A stretch of DNA of 64,000 bases from Dyadobacter sp. CY312 (GCF_021390535.1 NZ_JAJUXG010000013.1:186001-250000), one strand, 5' to 3'. Shown: positions 44,379 through 53,773, numbered from the stretch's first letter. The notes: a model not told the origin generated them from the letters alone. Numbers and translations are program-made.

Positions 44379-44755
44379 AGGGTCATTTTCTTGATCTCGG
44401 AGTATTAAATCTAAGGGCTGGCAAAGATAATTTACTTTTTCAGAACCTGTATAATTATTCTACAAGATCCGCGCAGTAGTTTTGTAGCTGATTTCAGAGA
44501 AAATCATGGTAATCAATTAGTGGCAAACAACTAAAATATTTTGTTACTTCTAAATAGACACATACTTTTACATAAGTTGCCGAACAATTATGCTCCCAAA
44601 CTTAAAACAACATGGATTATTGTAAATTTATGTTACCCAAATCATAAAAATGACGACAATATCTATAATTTAGATTAAGGGAAAAATATAGAATTTAGAG
44701 TAGCTACAATACTAGTCAGACAAGGCCGCGGATAAGCAGCAATAAATTTGAAAAA
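44379..44755. other. Divergent promoter region between the receiver and the MoeY-like operon
   Basis: About 375 AT-rich bases without a supported gene. A TATCTTTG box at 44422-44429 on the minus strand matches TAnnTTTG and lies 44 bp before the receiver gene. No strong palindrome was found. Confidence 0.45.
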
Positions 44756-47044
44756 ATGCACCACAAACAGGAATCAGACCGATTATTTTCGCCAATTGTC
44801 TTCGCAAAAGATCAGAACTCTAAGGCCCGGGAATTTAAAGCGAAAAAGAAAGACTCTCCTGATACGCTGATCCTCGACCTGTTCGAATCTCAAAAAAAAG
44901 AAATATTTAAAATACAAAATCCGGGGACAAGATTTTCTGATGAAGATCTGAACCGCATTTACAGCGAATGGGTTAAGGGCAAAAATCCTGACGATGAAGG
45001 TACCTGGGTTTATTATCCGTGGAGTTACCGGCTTATACATTTACTTGACAGGGAAGAATTTATCACACTTCGCACCAGCAGAAATCATCATAAAATTTCT
45101 CCCGGCGAGCAGGCTGATCTTTTTGAAAAAACAATAGGTATCATCGGTCTTTCCGTAGGTCATTCGGTAGCCATTAGTATAGCCACCGAGCGAATTTGCG
45201 GCAAGTTAAAGCTGGCAGATTTCGATACCATTGAGTTGAGTAATTTGAACAGATTGAAAACGGGGCTGCACAACATCGGATTGAACAAATGCGTGGTAAC
45301 AGCCCGTGAGATCGCCGAAATAGACCCTTTTATTGAAATTGAATGCTACACAGAAGGTATTAACGACCAGAACATGCAGCGTTTCATGACTGAGGGAGGC
45401 AAGCTGGACATCCTCATTGACGAATGTGACGACATTGAGATCAAAATAGCATGCAGAAATATGGCCAAACAAAACCATATTCCGGTAGTGATGGAAACCA
45501 GCGATCGTGGCATGCTCGATGTAGAAAGATTCGACCTTGAAACAAACAGACCTATACTTCATGGCCTGCTGGCAGGAATTCCTGATGAAAAACTTAAAAA
45601 TATCAGTCCGCAAGACCGCGTACCGTTAATCATGCGAATGGTTGACGCAACAAAAGGGTCTGTACGAGGGAGAGCTTCGTTACTGGAAGTAGGACAGAGC
45701 ATAAGCACATGGCCGCAGCTTGCCAGCGCTGTAACGCTTGGCGGTGGCGTGGTTACCGATGTAGCAAGGCGCATCCTGCTTCATCAGTTTACCGACTCCG
45801 GAAGGTATTATGTAGATCTTGAACAGCTCATTGCAAATCAAAATCCAACAACAGAACAGCTAACCTATACCAAAATACCGCTACCATTCAACCTGCCAGA
45901 GGCCGTTCGTATAGCAGATTCGTTACCGTACAAAAAGGTATCACACCTGCCTTCTGAAACGGAATTGAATGAGATTATTGAGGCAGCCGGACAAGCACCC
46001 TCGTCGGGTAACGAACAAGCCTGGAAATGGGTTTTCCGAAACGGCAGGCTTCATTTATTTCAGGACCGTTCCAGGTCATTTTCATTCGCTAATGTTGACA
46101 ACGCCGCGGCTTATCTTTCTCTCGGTGCTGCATATGAAAACGTGGTTTTAAAAAGCTATCAACTTGGCTTTGGCGTTGACAGTGCTATCTTTCCCCTGGG
46201 TGAAAAATCAGATTTAATCGCCGCGATCTATTTCCGCGATCTGAGTGATCCGGGTGTGGAAAGTGTCCCGTCTCCCGAACTTCACGAGTACATTGGCACA
46301 CGTTCCACCAACAGAACCGTCAGCGCTCAATCAGAGCTGGATTCAGAAGACCGGAAAGTCTTTGAGTCTTTACCTGACAATCCAACATTCACCCTTAAAA
46401 TACTGACCGACAAGCAACAAATTAGCCAGATTGGTGCAATTGCAGGAGAATGTGACCTCATCACACTATTAAATGAACATGGTCATCACGATTATTTTGA
46501 AAGGAATACCCGCTGGACTACTGACGAATACAGCCGGTCAAATGATGGAATACCTTTGCAAGTACCCGGTAATGCGCCTCCGCTTATTGCTGCCCTCACG
46601 GTTTTAAGAGATAAAAAAGTGGCGTCTGCTTTAAGAACCATAGGAGGAGGAAATGCTTTGGTACAAGCAAGTGGATTTTCAGCCAGCAGCGCTTCCGGCA
46701 TCGGTGTGCTTAGCATGACCAGTCATTCGCCTGAAGGCTTTTTGAGAGGTGGAATGTTAATGCAGAAAATTTGGTTAAAAGCAACACAGCTAGGCTATAC
46801 GCTACAACCGCTATTTACTCCGATCTCCCTGTTTCGGCGGATGGCGTCGGGCGCAGGCCTGGAAGAGGATGAGAAAGAGAAGCTAAAAAAACTTAGCAGT
46901 AAATTTAGAACTATTGCTAACTTACAAAAAAATGAAATAGAAGTATTTCTATTCAAATTAGCAAGAGCCGACAAACAGTCGTTGAGCACCAAGCGTCTTC
47001 CAATAAATGAAATTTTGTTCCGGGTAAACGACAGTGTTGAATGA
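44756..47044 (+). CDS. MoeY/Rv1355c-like protein: ThiF/E1-like domain fused to nitroreductase
   Basis: The 762-residue protein matches the Rv1355c (MoeY) family. Residues 1-110 are an N-terminal extension. Residues about 120-370 form a ThiF/E1-type adenylation domain with glycine loop IGIIGLSVGHS (127-137) and LADFDTIELSNLNRL (153-167) holding the Asp, Asn and Arg of the ATP site. Residues about 400-740 form a nitroreductase-like FMN domain (EIIEAAGQAPSSGNEQAWKW; RSTNRTVSAQSELDSED). The mycobacterial name implies molybdopterin synthesis, but that is not established and no moa/moe genes are nearby. It overlaps the next gene by 4 bp (ATGA), so the two are translated together. The two enzyme activities suggest activation of a carboxylate followed by a flavin-dependent redox step. 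Confidence 0.85.
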   Translation: MHHKQESDRLFSPIVFAKDQNSKAREFKAKKKDSPDTLILDLFESQKKEIFKIQNPGTRFSDEDLNRIYSEWVKGKNPDDEGTWVYYPWSYRLIHLLDREEFITLRTSRNHHKISPGEQADLFEKTIGIIGLSVGHSVAISIATERICGKLKLADFDTIELSNLNRLKTGLHNIGLNKCVVTAREIAEIDPFIEIECYTEGINDQNMQRFMTEGGKLDILIDECDDIEIKIACRNMAKQNHIPVVMETSDRGMLDVERFDLETNRPILHGLLAGIPDEKLKNISPQDRVPLIMRMVDATKGSVRGRASLLEVGQSISTWPQLASAVTLGGGVVTDVARRILLHQFTDSGRYYVDLEQLIANQNPTTEQLTYTKIPLPFNLPEAVRIADSLPYKKVSHLPSETELNEIIEAAGQAPSSGNEQAWKWVFRNGRLHLFQDRSRSFSFANVDNAAAYLSLGAAYENVVLKSYQLGFGVDSAIFPLGEKSDLIAAIYFRDLSDPGVESVPSPELHEYIGTRSTNRTVSAQSELDSEDRKVFESLPDNPTFTLKILTDKQQISQIGAIAGECDLITLLNEHGHHDYFERNTRWTTDEYSRSNDGIPLQVPGNAPPLIAALTVLRDKKVASALRTIGGGNALVQASGFSASSASGIGVLSMTSHSPEGFLRGGMLMQKIWLKATQLGYTLQPLFTPISLFRRMASGAGLEEDEKEKLKKLSSKFRTIANLQKNEIEVFLFKLARADKQSLSTKRLPINEILFRVNDSVE

Positions 47045-47727
47045 AAGCCAAAATCAGAGCTTATAAATCACCTGATGACATTGAAACTAGTCTGAGATAC
47101 ATTGAAGGGCACCGGAAGGTATTGGAATCGTATGGAGTAAAAAAAGTAACCTCTGCCAATCACAACTGGCTATATGATGATCAAACTTATGTGGTGATCG
47201 TAGAATCGGAGGATGGAGACAGGATATTTGGAGGTACCCGGGTTCAGATTCGGTCCCAAAACCTGAAAATGCCGATGGAGGATGCGATTTCAAAAATAGA
47301 CAGTAATATTTATGCCTACATGGATAAATATGAAAATAAAAAACTGGCGGAATTCTGTGGATTGTTTAATTCCAAAGAGGTAGCAGGGTATGGAATCGGC
47401 AGTATTTTTCTGGGAAGAATAGCGATTGCCATTTGCGCAAACATGGGTGTGGATCACCTGATGGGATTGTGTTCACCAGCAACACTTAGAAACAGCTTAC
47501 GGGTTGGTTTCGAAATACTTAGAGATCTTGGAAACAATGGAACGTTCTATTATCCAAGAGAAAGCCTCATCGCAACGGCCCTGATTATTGAAGATGTTCA
47601 AAACCTTCCCAATGCGACAATCGAGGAAAAAAACCGTATTCTTGATTTAAGAAATAATCCTAGCCAATTTGCGGTGGAAAAAGGCCCGAAAGGCGAACTT
47701 GAAATTATTTATGATACGAAGATTTAG
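47041..47727 (+). CDS. GNAT/autoinducer-synthase-like acyltransferase (tentative)
   Basis: The 228-residue protein has the arrangement of the GNAT/N-acyl amino acid or homoserine-lactone synthase fold: an exposed N-terminal part, strand GDRIFGGTRVQIRS, the segment LAEFCGLFNSKEVAGYGIGSIFLGRIAIAICANMGVD, and SPATLRNSLRVGFEIL near 140-155. The E-(F/L)-x-GL-(F/W)-NS pattern and the repeated G-x-GIG are as seen in long-chain N-acyl synthases, but I do not see a perfect AHL-synthase signature. Its start overlaps the previous stop by 4 bp and its end overlaps the sensor kinase start by 17 bp, so the three proteins are coupled. Substrate unknown. Confidence 0.55.
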   Translation: MKAKIRAYKSPDDIETSLRYIEGHRKVLESYGVKKVTSANHNWLYDDQTYVVIVESEDGDRIFGGTRVQIRSQNLKMPMEDAISKIDSNIYAYMDKYENKKLAEFCGLFNSKEVAGYGIGSIFLGRIAIAICANMGVDHLMGLCSPATLRNSLRVGFEILRDLGNNGTFYYPRESLIATALIIEDVQNLPNATIEEKNRILDLRNNPSQFAVEKGPKGELEIIYDTKI

Positions 47728-49891
47728 GCCACCGGTTGTACAGAACATACTACTTTTCTTACTACTGGGTTTTACGCATGTAAGCTACGGTGCGGAAATA
47801 CCCTTTACAGGAAAAGACGTAATGATTGGCAAATACCTGGAAATTGCCGAAGATCCCAGTGGCAGCCGTACCATTCATAATCTTAACACGTTAAAATTTA
47901 CAAAAAGCACGGAGGATGCACCAAATTTCGGTTTCAGCAGCTCTGCATGGTGGATTAAATTTACAGTCAAAAACGAAATATCTGATAAAAACCTTTACCT
48001 CGAACTGGGTTACCCGCTCATTCACTCCGGCGAACTATTTACGGAAAATGATTCTGCGTCAGTTCAAAGAATAGCTGCTGACGATTCATTTTATCAACGC
48101 GCCACCAAACATCAAAATCTGGTCTTCAGATTAACAATTGACAAAGGCAACAGCCGTACCTATTATTTTAGAGTAAGAGAAGAAACTCAAATTGTACTCC
48201 CGCTTTTTATCCGAACCCAGGGTGGCTTTTTTGACTCCATGCTCACCAGCGAAATACTGACCGGGATCTACGCAGGGATTTTGTTTGTAATGATGCTCTA
48301 CAACCTGTTCCTCTATTTCTCCATCAGAGAAGACAGCTATCTGTACTACGTACTGTACATTTTGTTTATCGGTCTGGCGCAACTTACCCTCACCGGCTAC
48401 GGATTTAAAATGATATGGCCGCGGCAACCGGAATTCAACTCTCTGGCTCCCACCCTATTTTCTGCCCTGTCAGGATTGTTTGCCGTGTTGTTCTTCCGAA
48501 ATTTCCTGAATACCAGAGAAAAAACACCGGTATTTGACAAGGGATTGTCTGTCATTGTCGTGGCCTACGTTCTTTCACTTGCTTTTAAGGTCGCGGGCGT
48601 TGAGTTTATAAGCTATATGCTGACCAACCTCGCAGGTGTTTGTTCAGTAATTCTTGCGCTTGTTGTGTCGGCAATACTTTCTTACCAGAACTACCGTCCC
48701 GCCAAGTTTTTTCTGATCGCCTGGGCTATCTTTTTTCTTGGTCTGTCACTTTTCGTTCTCCGTAACCTGAACATATTGCCCTTCAATACTTTCACTAATT
48801 ACACCATGCAGGCCGGAACAGCCATAGAGGTGATATTACTATCGTTTGCCTTGGCAGATAAGATTAATGTGCTCAAAAGGGAAAAGGAGCTCTCACAGGA
48901 ACAGGCACTATTGATCTCACTCGAAAACGAGCGTATTATTACTGAGCAAAATGTGGTGCTGGAAAGAAATGTGGAGGAGAGAACCCGGGAACTGAGACAG
49001 GCCAATACTGAATTGATCTACACGCTGACTAAGCTAAAAGATACTCAAACACAGCTGATAGAGTCTGAAAAAATGGCTTCGCTGGGTCAGTTAACTGCCG
49101 GGATTGCCCATGAGATCAACAATCCGATCAACTTCGTAAGCTCCAATATCAGACCGCTGAGAAGGGATATTGATGATTTGCTTCAAATTCTGGATTCGTA
49201 CGGGGAACTTCATGAAGCAGGCGCGACAAATATTACAGAAGATCAGTTGAGGGAGATAAACGACCTGAAAAATGACCTTGATCTCGACTATATTAAAACA
49301 GAACTTAATGTTTTGCTTAAAGGGATGGAAGACGGCGCACACCGAACCGTTGAGATTGTGAAAGGTCTTAAAATGTTTGCGCGTGTGGATGATACCGACT
49401 TGAACATGGTCGACGTCAACGAAGGGATTGAGTCTACGCTGGTCATTTTGAACTACCAGATGGGTCCTGCACTCAAACTTGTAAAAGATCTGGGAAGCAT
49501 TCCAAATATTGAAGGATATGGTGGAAAACTGAATCAGGTATTCATGAACATCCTGACGAATTCAATTCATGTTATTCAAAACGATAGTACCAACACCGAG
49601 CCCACGATCTGGGTAAAAACCTGGATGAGCGATGCGGACCACGTCAGCATTTCTATGAAAGACAATGGCACCGGGATGACACCGGAAGTAAAGGCCAAAA
49701 TTTTTGAACCGTTTTTCACAACCAAACAAGTGGGGGAAGGAACGGGACTTGGCTTGTCAATTGTTTTTAAAATTATAGAAGTACATCAGGGTAATATTGT
49801 AGTCAATACGGCAGTTGGACAAGGAACAGAATTCATCATTACCCTTCCTATCATAAAGAAAAAGAATACTATCTTAGCAATCAATGAGTAA
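47711..49891 (+). CDS. 7TMR-DISM sensor histidine kinase
   Basis: The 726-residue protein has a signal sequence (about 8-27, ending HVSYGAE), an extracytoplasmic 7TMR-DISMED2-type beta domain (about 30-175: SSSAWWIKFTVKNE, YYFRVREE), seven predicted helices (about 180-390), a coiled coil (about 390-455) and a class I histidine kinase with H box GIAHEINNPINF (His near 467), N box QVFMNILTNSIHVI, and G boxes MKDNGTGMTP and GEGTGLGLSI. DISMED2 domains are thought to bind carbohydrates or other small ligands. The ATG at 47711 is preferred to 47669 because the signal sequence follows it. It overlaps the hybrid kinase by 8 bp. Its position beside two enzymes suggests that it senses their product or substrate. 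Confidence 0.92.
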   Translation: MIRRFRPPVVQNILLFLLLGFTHVSYGAEIPFTGKDVMIGKYLEIAEDPSGSRTIHNLNTLKFTKSTEDAPNFGFSSSAWWIKFTVKNEISDKNLYLELGYPLIHSGELFTENDSASVQRIAADDSFYQRATKHQNLVFRLTIDKGNSRTYYFRVREETQIVLPLFIRTQGGFFDSMLTSEILTGIYAGILFVMMLYNLFLYFSIREDSYLYYVLYILFIGLAQLTLTGYGFKMIWPRQPEFNSLAPTLFSALSGLFAVLFFRNFLNTREKTPVFDKGLSVIVVAYVLSLAFKVAGVEFISYMLTNLAGVCSVILALVVSAILSYQNYRPAKFFLIAWAIFFLGLSLFVLRNLNILPFNTFTNYTMQAGTAIEVILLSFALADKINVLKREKELSQEQALLISLENERIITEQNVVLERNVEERTRELRQANTELIYTLTKLKDTQTQLIESEKMASLGQLTAGIAHEINNPINFVSSNIRPLRRDIDDLLQILDSYGELHEAGATNITEDQLREINDLKNDLDLDYIKTELNVLLKGMEDGAHRTVEIVKGLKMFARVDDTDLNMVDVNEGIESTLVILNYQMGPALKLVKDLGSIPNIEGYGGKLNQVFMNILTNSIHVIQNDSTNTEPTIWVKTWMSDADHVSISMKDNGTGMTPEVKAKIFEPFFTTKQVGEGTGLGLSIVFKIIEVHQGNIVVNTAVGQGTEFIITLPIIKKKNTILAINE

Positions 49892-50975
49892 TAAACCAAT
49901 TCGAATTCTGTATATAGACGACGAGGAACATAACCTCCATTCGTTTAAGGCGACATTCCGTAAGCAATGGGATATTACCACGACCATTTCTGTTGTAGAA
50001 GCACTGGAAATTCTTGCATCCAAAGATTTCAATATCATTTTGGCAGACCAGCGTATGCCGATCATGACAGGTGTACAATTCTTTGAAAAGATCCGGGACC
50101 AATATCCTAATATCATCAGAATACTGATCACGGGACACACAGACATCGGAGCGGCTATTGATGCTATTAACAAAGGTGAAGTATTCCGTTTTATTGATAA
50201 GCCATGGGATTACGTATACGTCGAAAATGCGATTACGCATGCATATGACATTTACAAGACCCGTGAGGATCTGAAACAAAGGAATATAGAACTGCAAAAA
50301 GCAAATGAAGAGCTTGATAAATTCGTATATAGTGCCTCACACGATCTTCGCGCACCACTGATGTCGGTGCTTGGGATTGTTAACCTCGCTTTACTGGAAG
50401 ATGACCTTCAATCACAAAACGAATACCTGGAACTGATTAGAAAGTCGGTAAAAAAGCTTGACACATTCATCATTAACATTATTGATTATTATAAAAATGC
50501 ACGAGGTGTACCCGTTATTTCAAACATCAATTTTGAAGAGCTGATTACCGAAGTTCAGGCAACTATCCAGTATCTGCCGGAATTTGGCAGACTGAAAATT
50601 ACCTCAGACATTCAGCAGGAAGGCGTTTTCAAATCTGATGTAATGAAGCTCAGGATCATTTTTAATAATCTCATCAATAATGCTGTAAAATTTCAGGATC
50701 CATCCAAGGAGAATCCATTTATACACCTTAAGGTGGAGGCTTCCTCAGAGCATGCCAAAATCATTATTGAAGATAATGGCATGGGGATCAGAGAAATAGA
50801 TCAGGATAAAATCTTTAAAATGTTTTATCGGGCGGGAGCAACCAACAGCGGATCTGGAATTGGACTTTATATTGTTCATGAAGCAATATCAAAATTAGGA
50901 GGAGGAATAAATATCTCCTCCGTCTATGGAACAGGTAGTATTTTTGAATTGAACCTGCCTTCTATCAATAAATAA
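49884..50975 (+). CDS. Receiver-histidine kinase hybrid
   Basis: The 363-residue cytoplasmic protein has an N-terminal receiver (phosphoacceptor Asp55 in IILADQRMPIM, Thr in ILITGHTD, Lys in FIDKPWD) joined by a helix to a HisKA domain (His153 in SASHDLRAPLMS) and a HATPase domain (NNLINNAVKF, EDNGMGI, SGIGLYIV). The start ATG overlaps the previous gene by 8 bp. A receiver at the N-terminus of a kinase places it downstream of another kinase in a phosphorelay, most simply the 7TMR-DISM kinase. The receiver is a paralogue of the divergent single receiver at 43911. Confidence 0.92.
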   Translation: MSNKPIRILYIDDEEHNLHSFKATFRKQWDITTTISVVEALEILASKDFNIILADQRMPIMTGVQFFEKIRDQYPNIIRILITGHTDIGAAIDAINKGEVFRFIDKPWDYVYVENAITHAYDIYKTREDLKQRNIELQKANEELDKFVYSASHDLRAPLMSVLGIVNLALLEDDLQSQNEYLELIRKSVKKLDTFIINIIDYYKNARGVPVISNINFEELITEVQATIQYLPEFGRLKITSDIQQEGVFKSDVMKLRIIFNNLINNAVKFQDPSKENPFIHLKVEASSEHAKIIIEDNGMGIREIDQDKIFKMFYRAGATNSGSGIGLYIVHEAISKLGGGINISSVYGTGSIFELNLPSINK

Positions 50976-50981
50976 AACGTT

Positions 50982-51365
50982 ATGAATTTTATCAATATTA
51001 TATTGATCGACGACAGTGCATTTGACTTGTTCATCTATGAGAAACTGCTCATTAAAAGTGGCATAACCCGGACAGTCAAAACATTCAATTCTGCACGTGA
51101 AGCATTGAAATTTTTGATATCAGAAGAAAGCGCGTTGCCTCAAACCGTTATCCTTCTGGACCTGCAAATGCCTGATATGAATGGCTTTGACTTTATTGAT
51201 GCCTATGCGAAGGTGCCGGAAGGACTGAAAAATAAAATACAGATTTTCATGTTGTCCTCCACCATCGACTCGCGTGATATCGAAAAGGCGAGATCCAGCC
51301 CCTACATCATTGACTTACTACCAAAGCCATTGGAAATTGAAGTGCTAAAAAATAGGCTCGCTTAA
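50982..51365 (+). CDS. Single-domain response regulator
   Basis: This 127-residue protein is a receiver of the Rcp1-type with IDDSAFDL (acidic pocket), Asp60 in VILLDLQMPDMNGF, Ser in MLSSTIDSRD and Lys in LLPKPLE. It is entirely receiver domain, so it ends the relay without a DNA-binding output. It begins 6 bp after the hybrid kinase. The target is probably a protein, or a regulator elsewhere in the genome. Confidence 0.93.
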   Translation: MNFINIILIDDSAFDLFIYEKLLIKSGITRTVKTFNSAREALKFLISEESALPQTVILLDLQMPDMNGFDFIDAYAKVPEGLKNKIQIFMLSSTIDSRDIEKARSSPYIIDLLPKPLEIEVLKNRLA

Positions 51366-51641
51366 TGACACACAACTACTTATAGAATCACAATTGTCTG
51401 TTTAAGTTATATGAAGGATGGTGAGGAACGGACGGCAGTTCCATATTCCACACATTGTTTCCAAATAGTACATTACGGTAAAACAGGTTTTTATCACACG
51501 GGATTGAAAAATTAAAAATTGTGATATTTTCAATAAAGAATATAAAATATTTTCACCGCAAGAATTAAATGCTTCATTGGGTACGATATGTTTGGGGATA
51601 GGAATTTTAAACTCTTATACCTTAAACTACTAATCCCTAAA

Positions 51642-51836
51642 ATGAAAACTGACGACAAGACCCTGCTTGAAATTGTAAAATTGCATAACCAGTACGTGAA
51701 GGAAGTTGAGCTCAGCGGAATTAAACCTCTATCTGTTGAGATTTACAGGAACAACTCCTACAACTTCGTGAGATGGATCAAAGATGAGTTCATTCCCGGC
51801 GGCTCCAAATCTAAAAGAAAAGAAATTCAGGCATAA
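51642..51836 (+). CDS. Small conserved-looking protein
   Basis: The frame encodes a hydrophilic 64-residue protein: two predicted helices (KTLLEIVKLHNQYVKEVELSG, NSYNFVRWIKDEF) and a basic tail (KSKRKEIQA). The in-frame codons back to 51588 look like non-coding sequence. An aromatic pattern with VEIYRNNSYNFVRWI makes it look like a structured protein rather than a chance frame. No recognised family. Confidence 0.6.
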   Translation: MKTDDKTLLEIVKLHNQYVKEVELSGIKPLSVEIYRNNSYNFVRWIKDEFIPGGSKSKRKEIQA

Positions 51837-51929
51837 GCTTTTGAAGATTGGGATGGTGACAAACCATTGTTTTTCGTTATTTTTGATGTCGGTTTTACCC
51901 GTCTCAATCAATAACAAAGGTAGTCAGCT

Positions 51930-52076
51930 ATGATATTTGCAGTATTAAATTTCCTGAAAGGACGCTTTTCGAAAGAAGCCATCGAAGAAGCAAAATCGAA
52001 CGAGACAAAAATGTCACGCCAGGAAGCGTTACAGCAATTCAGAAACCTTGCCTCTAAAAGAACCAAAAGGAACTGA
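51930..52076 (+). CDS. 48-residue small protein
   Basis: A short frame with a good protein-like composition: a hydrophobic start (MIFAVLNFLKGRF) and a charged helical part (SKEAIEEAKSNETKMSRQEA, then LQQFRNLASKRTKRN). An AAAGG sequence 13 bp before the ATG may act in translation. There is no recognised family. Confidence 0.5.
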   Translation: MIFAVLNFLKGRFSKEAIEEAKSNETKMSRQEALQQFRNLASKRTKRN

Positions 52077-52141
52077 CCTCCATCCCAGATATCCAACTTT
52101 TTCTATCGTGGTCACTACTAAACCGACTGCTCCGTCACCGG

Positions 52142-52864
52142 TCAAAGTTTATCTCCGTTGTCTTTGGGATCTGGCATAAAATTCCAGAAAGAATTAAATT
52201 TAGCTTTGTAACGAGCAGTATCCAGTTTGTATAACGTAGCTTTTTTAGTTGCAGACTGGCTGTTTTTGTTACCTGTATCTATCAACAACCCGGTAGACAA
52301 CAATTTACGACTGAAATTCCGGCGGTCTATCGGCGTGTCGTATATGGCTTCGTATAGCTTTTGGAGCTGAGGAATGGTGAATTGCTCCGGCAAAAGTTCA
52401 AAACCGATCGGATGCAATGCAGCCTTGTATCTTAAGTGCTCAATGGCTTGCGAAACCATTTCATTATGATCAAAAATAAGGGAGGGTCGATCGTCGAGAC
52501 TTATCCATGACGCATTGTGAAACCGCATCGCATCCTCGTCATGATCATCAATGTTGATCAATGCAAAAAAAACGATTGAGACCGTCCGGGTTACCGGATC
52601 ACGGCCTACATTGCCGTACACGCCCAGCTGCTCTACATAAATGTCCTTCAAGCCTGTCAAATTGTAAAGAATCCGGTTTGCTCCATCTTCCAGATTTTCA
52701 TCAAAATCAAGAAACCCGCCCATCAAAGACCATTTCCCCTTCTCCGGTTCGAAGTTTCTTTTAATCAACAGCAATTTGATATCCTTCCCGTCAAAACCGA
52801 AAATGATGCAATCAAGAGCCAACAAAATACCCGTGGCGTTGGGATAATTGGTCATTCTACTCAA
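52142..52864 (-). CDS. NrtR/AraR-like Nudix-related transcriptional regulator
   Basis: The 240-residue protein has an N-terminal Nudix-type domain (about 8-145) and a C-terminal winged helix (about 155-225: FTIPQLQKLYEAIYDTPIDRRNFSRK). The Nudix box is degenerate: GGFLDFDENLEDGANRILYN has the Arg but not the catalytic E-x-x-E-E residues. That is the state found in Nudix-related transcription factors such as NrtR and the Bacteroidota arabinose regulator AraR, which bind a metabolite instead of hydrolysing it. The C-terminal domain binds DNA. The regulated genes are not evident nearby; sugar or NAD metabolism are the known choices for relatives. Confidence 0.85.
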   Translation of the reverse strand: MSRMTNYPNATGILLALDCIIFGFDGKDIKLLLIKRNFEPEKGKWSLMGGFLDFDENLEDGANRILYNLTGLKDIYVEQLGVYGNVGRDPVTRTVSIVFFALINIDDHDEDAMRFHNASWISLDDRPSLIFDHNEMVSQAIEHLRYKAALHPIGFELLPEQFTIPQLQKLYEAIYDTPIDRRNFSRKLLSTGLLIDTGNKNSQSATKKATLYKLDTARYKAKFNSFWNFMPDPKDNGDKL

Positions 52865-52957
52865 AAATTATAAGTACAAAGGAAATTCCTGTTGCAGCAA
52901 GTTTTGTATTAAACCGAACATCTGTTTATAGATCTCTTTGCCAAACCGACGAAAAGC

Positions 52958-53518
52958 CTAACTGAGCCGGAATATATCAATTGTATTCCATTTTATTCCA
53001 TTGTGTTGTAAAAGATGAAAGTCGTGAACAGGAAATTTCGCTAAAAAGCTTCGTTCCCTAAAATCTTCCCATGCTGGCAGAAATTGCTCCGGCGTCAAAT
53101 CTCTGTAAGCTACTGTAACATGTGGATGAAAATGCCGTTCGTGGTTCATAATGGCAATCTCCGGGAAGTTCACAACAAATTGATCTATAATCTGCGTTTG
53201 CAAAAATGAAAGATTCTTACTCAATATCGGATTGATGTAAATAACAGGATGATTTTTGTTGGCAAAGCTTCCGAAATTCTTCAATTCTATATCAAAGGTT
53301 TTAGCCTGAACATTAAGATTTACAAACCAATCTCTCACCATTTGATGCTTTGCCGCATCAATAGTAAATGGAGCTTTGAGCGTGATGTGCGGAATTATTC
53401 TCAATGATTTATGGCTATTGTAGTTATTTGCTATGTACTCTTCAATAGCCACGATCCTTCTTTGAAGATCTTCTGGCAATACAATGGCGAGGAAGTACAA
53501 ATTATTCTTTTTCATCAT
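52958..53518 (-). CDS. 2H phosphoesterase (LigT/2'-5' RNA ligase-like)
   Basis: The 186-residue protein has the two HxT motifs of the 2H superfamily: PHITLK (about 43-48) and HPHVTVAY (about 134-141), in the usual two-lobed layout. Members are 2'-5' RNA ligases, cyclic nucleotide phosphodiesterases and tRNA-splicing-related enzymes. The starts at 53518 and 53515 (MM) fit; upstream codons are not family-like. Substrate unknown. Confidence 0.85.
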   Translation of the reverse strand: MMKKNNLYFLAIVLPEDLQRRIVAIEEYIANNYNSHKSLRIIPHITLKAPFTIDAAKHQMVRDWFVNLNVQAKTFDIELKNFGSFANKNHPVIYINPILSKNLSFLQTQIIDQFVVNFPEIAIMNHERHFHPHVTVAYRDLTPEQFLPAWEDFRERSFLAKFPVHDFHLLQHNGIKWNTIDIFRLS

Positions 53519-53773
53519 TTGAAATCGTTCAGAACTACCATTTCTCCATACAACCATTACTTATACCTGTCACAAAATACGCAGATTGGGATACATGTGA
53601 AACCGTTAAATATTTTCACATTTCATTAACAGCTGATATCAATGCAGTTACCATCTGAAAAAAATAAGTTAACAGTTCCTTAATCTTAAAGACCTGTATT
53701 TTGTATTTCCTTCGCAATTATTAGAAAATCGGTTTTCCTGCTTTTCTTATAAAACACCTAAACTCCCGGCCAT

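Noticed and set aside
44756..47044. Reading the MoeY-like gene as part of a ubiquitin-like conjugation or phage-defence system
   Set aside because: There is no ubiquitin-like protein, E2-like or JAB protease gene nearby, and the second domain is nitroreductase-like. The neighbours are signalling genes.
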